A DNA stretch of 5,753 bases from NCBI GenBank assembly GCA_900766645.1, contig CAAFWD010000016.1, positions 1 to 5,753 on the forward strand, in the 5' to 3' direction. This stretch comes from an uncultured Cetobacterium sp. GTDB lineage: Bacteria; Fusobacteriota; Fusobacteriia; Fusobacteriales; Fusobacteriaceae. Positions 5,449 to 5,753 of the stretch are shown here, one piece after another; the first letter of the stretch is position 1; each line of letters begins with the position of its first letter. The position numbers were made by a program, and so were the translations under genes. The notes under the pieces were generated by a model. It was given only the letters and a program-made list of their open reading frames with translations. It made no database searches and was not told the DNA's origin.

Positions 5449-5753
5449 ATGAAAAAAATAATGCTTACACTTACTTTAGCAGGATTAGTAGTAGCATGTG
5501 GTCAAGAAAATAAAAAAGAAGCAAAAGAGTTAACAGTTTATACAGCTTTAGAAAATGAACAAATTCCATCATATTTAAAAAGCTTCTATAAACAACATCC
5601 AGATATAAAATTAAATATTATTAGAGATTCAACAGGAGTTATTATATCAAGAGTTCTAGCTGAAAAAGATAATCCACAAGCTGATGTTATCTGGGGAACT
5701 GCAGCAACAGGGGTTTTAACTTTAGATAAAGTTGGATTATTAAAGCCATATGC
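5449..5753 (+). CDS. Aminoethylphosphonate-type ABC transporter substrate-binding lipoprotein (partial)
   Basis: The first 101 codons are present and the gene runs off the window edge. A lipoprotein signal peptide (MKK, hydrophobic core, lipobox VVAC) places the lipidated Cys at residue 17. The mature part opens with the type-II periplasmic binding-protein start LTVYTALENEQ (28-38), then PDIKLNIIRDSTGVI (51-65), LAEKDNPQADVIWG (70-83) and a GLLKPY stretch. This combination, notably RDSTGVI and AEKDNPQADV-WG, is the pattern I know from putative 2-aminoethylphosphonate ABC transporter binding proteins, relatives of the ferric-iron binding proteins. It would capture a phosphonate, or possibly iron or another small anion, outside the inner membrane and pass it to a permease/ATPase pair. 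The start is supported by GGGAGAGG (5437-5444) four bases upstream. It is the first gene of a new unit after the terminator at 5270. The exact ligand is not proven by this fragment. Confidence 0.85.
   Translation, partial: MKKIMLTLTLAGLVVACGQENKKEAKELTVYTALENEQIPSYLKSFYKQHPDIKLNIIRDSTGVIISRVLAEKDNPQADVIWGTAATGVLTLDKVGLLKPY

Overview
The window is very AT-rich, all recognisable genes lie on the + strand, and AGA, TTA and AAA codons dominate. The gene content points to a low-GC diderm anaerobe, most likely Fusobacteriota (Fusobacterium or Cetobacterium type). The reasons are YwqK/MORN-like repeat proteins, a Gram-negative-style LTA-synthase-like enzyme, a lipoprotein-type aminoethylphosphonate binding protein, and short transcription units closed by stem-loop plus T-tract terminators. 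This assignment is inference; a low-GC Bacillota host is not excluded.

Layout. Positions 1-39 are the tail of an upstream unit, closed by a terminator at 40-83. A single-gene unit follows: a K+-channel-like membrane protein (184-915) with a terminator whose stem begins inside its stop codon. Next comes a 525-residue membrane-anchored or exported protein built of degenerate YwqK/MORN-like repeats (1037-2614), preceded by an extended -10 promoter. No convincing terminator follows it. A strong-looking promoter at 2707-2735 then starts a two-gene unit: an LTA-synthase/MdoB-family alkaline-phosphatase-fold enzyme (2771-4750) and, 18 bases later, a small FUSC/aromatic-acid-exporter-like membrane protein (4769-5254), closed by a terminator at 5270-5314. 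After a 90-base stretch without any G and a candidate promoter, the window ends inside a lipoprotein gene (5449 to the edge) that closely resembles substrate-binding proteins of 2-aminoethylphosphonate ABC transporters. Its permease and ATPase genes would be expected just beyond the window.

Functionally this is mostly an envelope neighbourhood: ion conduction, a surface or periplasmic repeat protein, an envelope phosphoglycerol- or phosphoethanolamine-type transferase with a small membrane partner, and phosphonate uptake. The longest open frames for the channel and for the transferase start too early; ribosome binding sites place the real starts at 184 and 2771. I see no phage, IS, CRISPR, tRNA or rRNA. 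The points most worth a second look are the serine at the expected nucleophile position of the transferase, its pairing with a one-domain FUSC-like protein, an A8 tract in its promoter spacer, and the G-free leader of the phosphonate gene.
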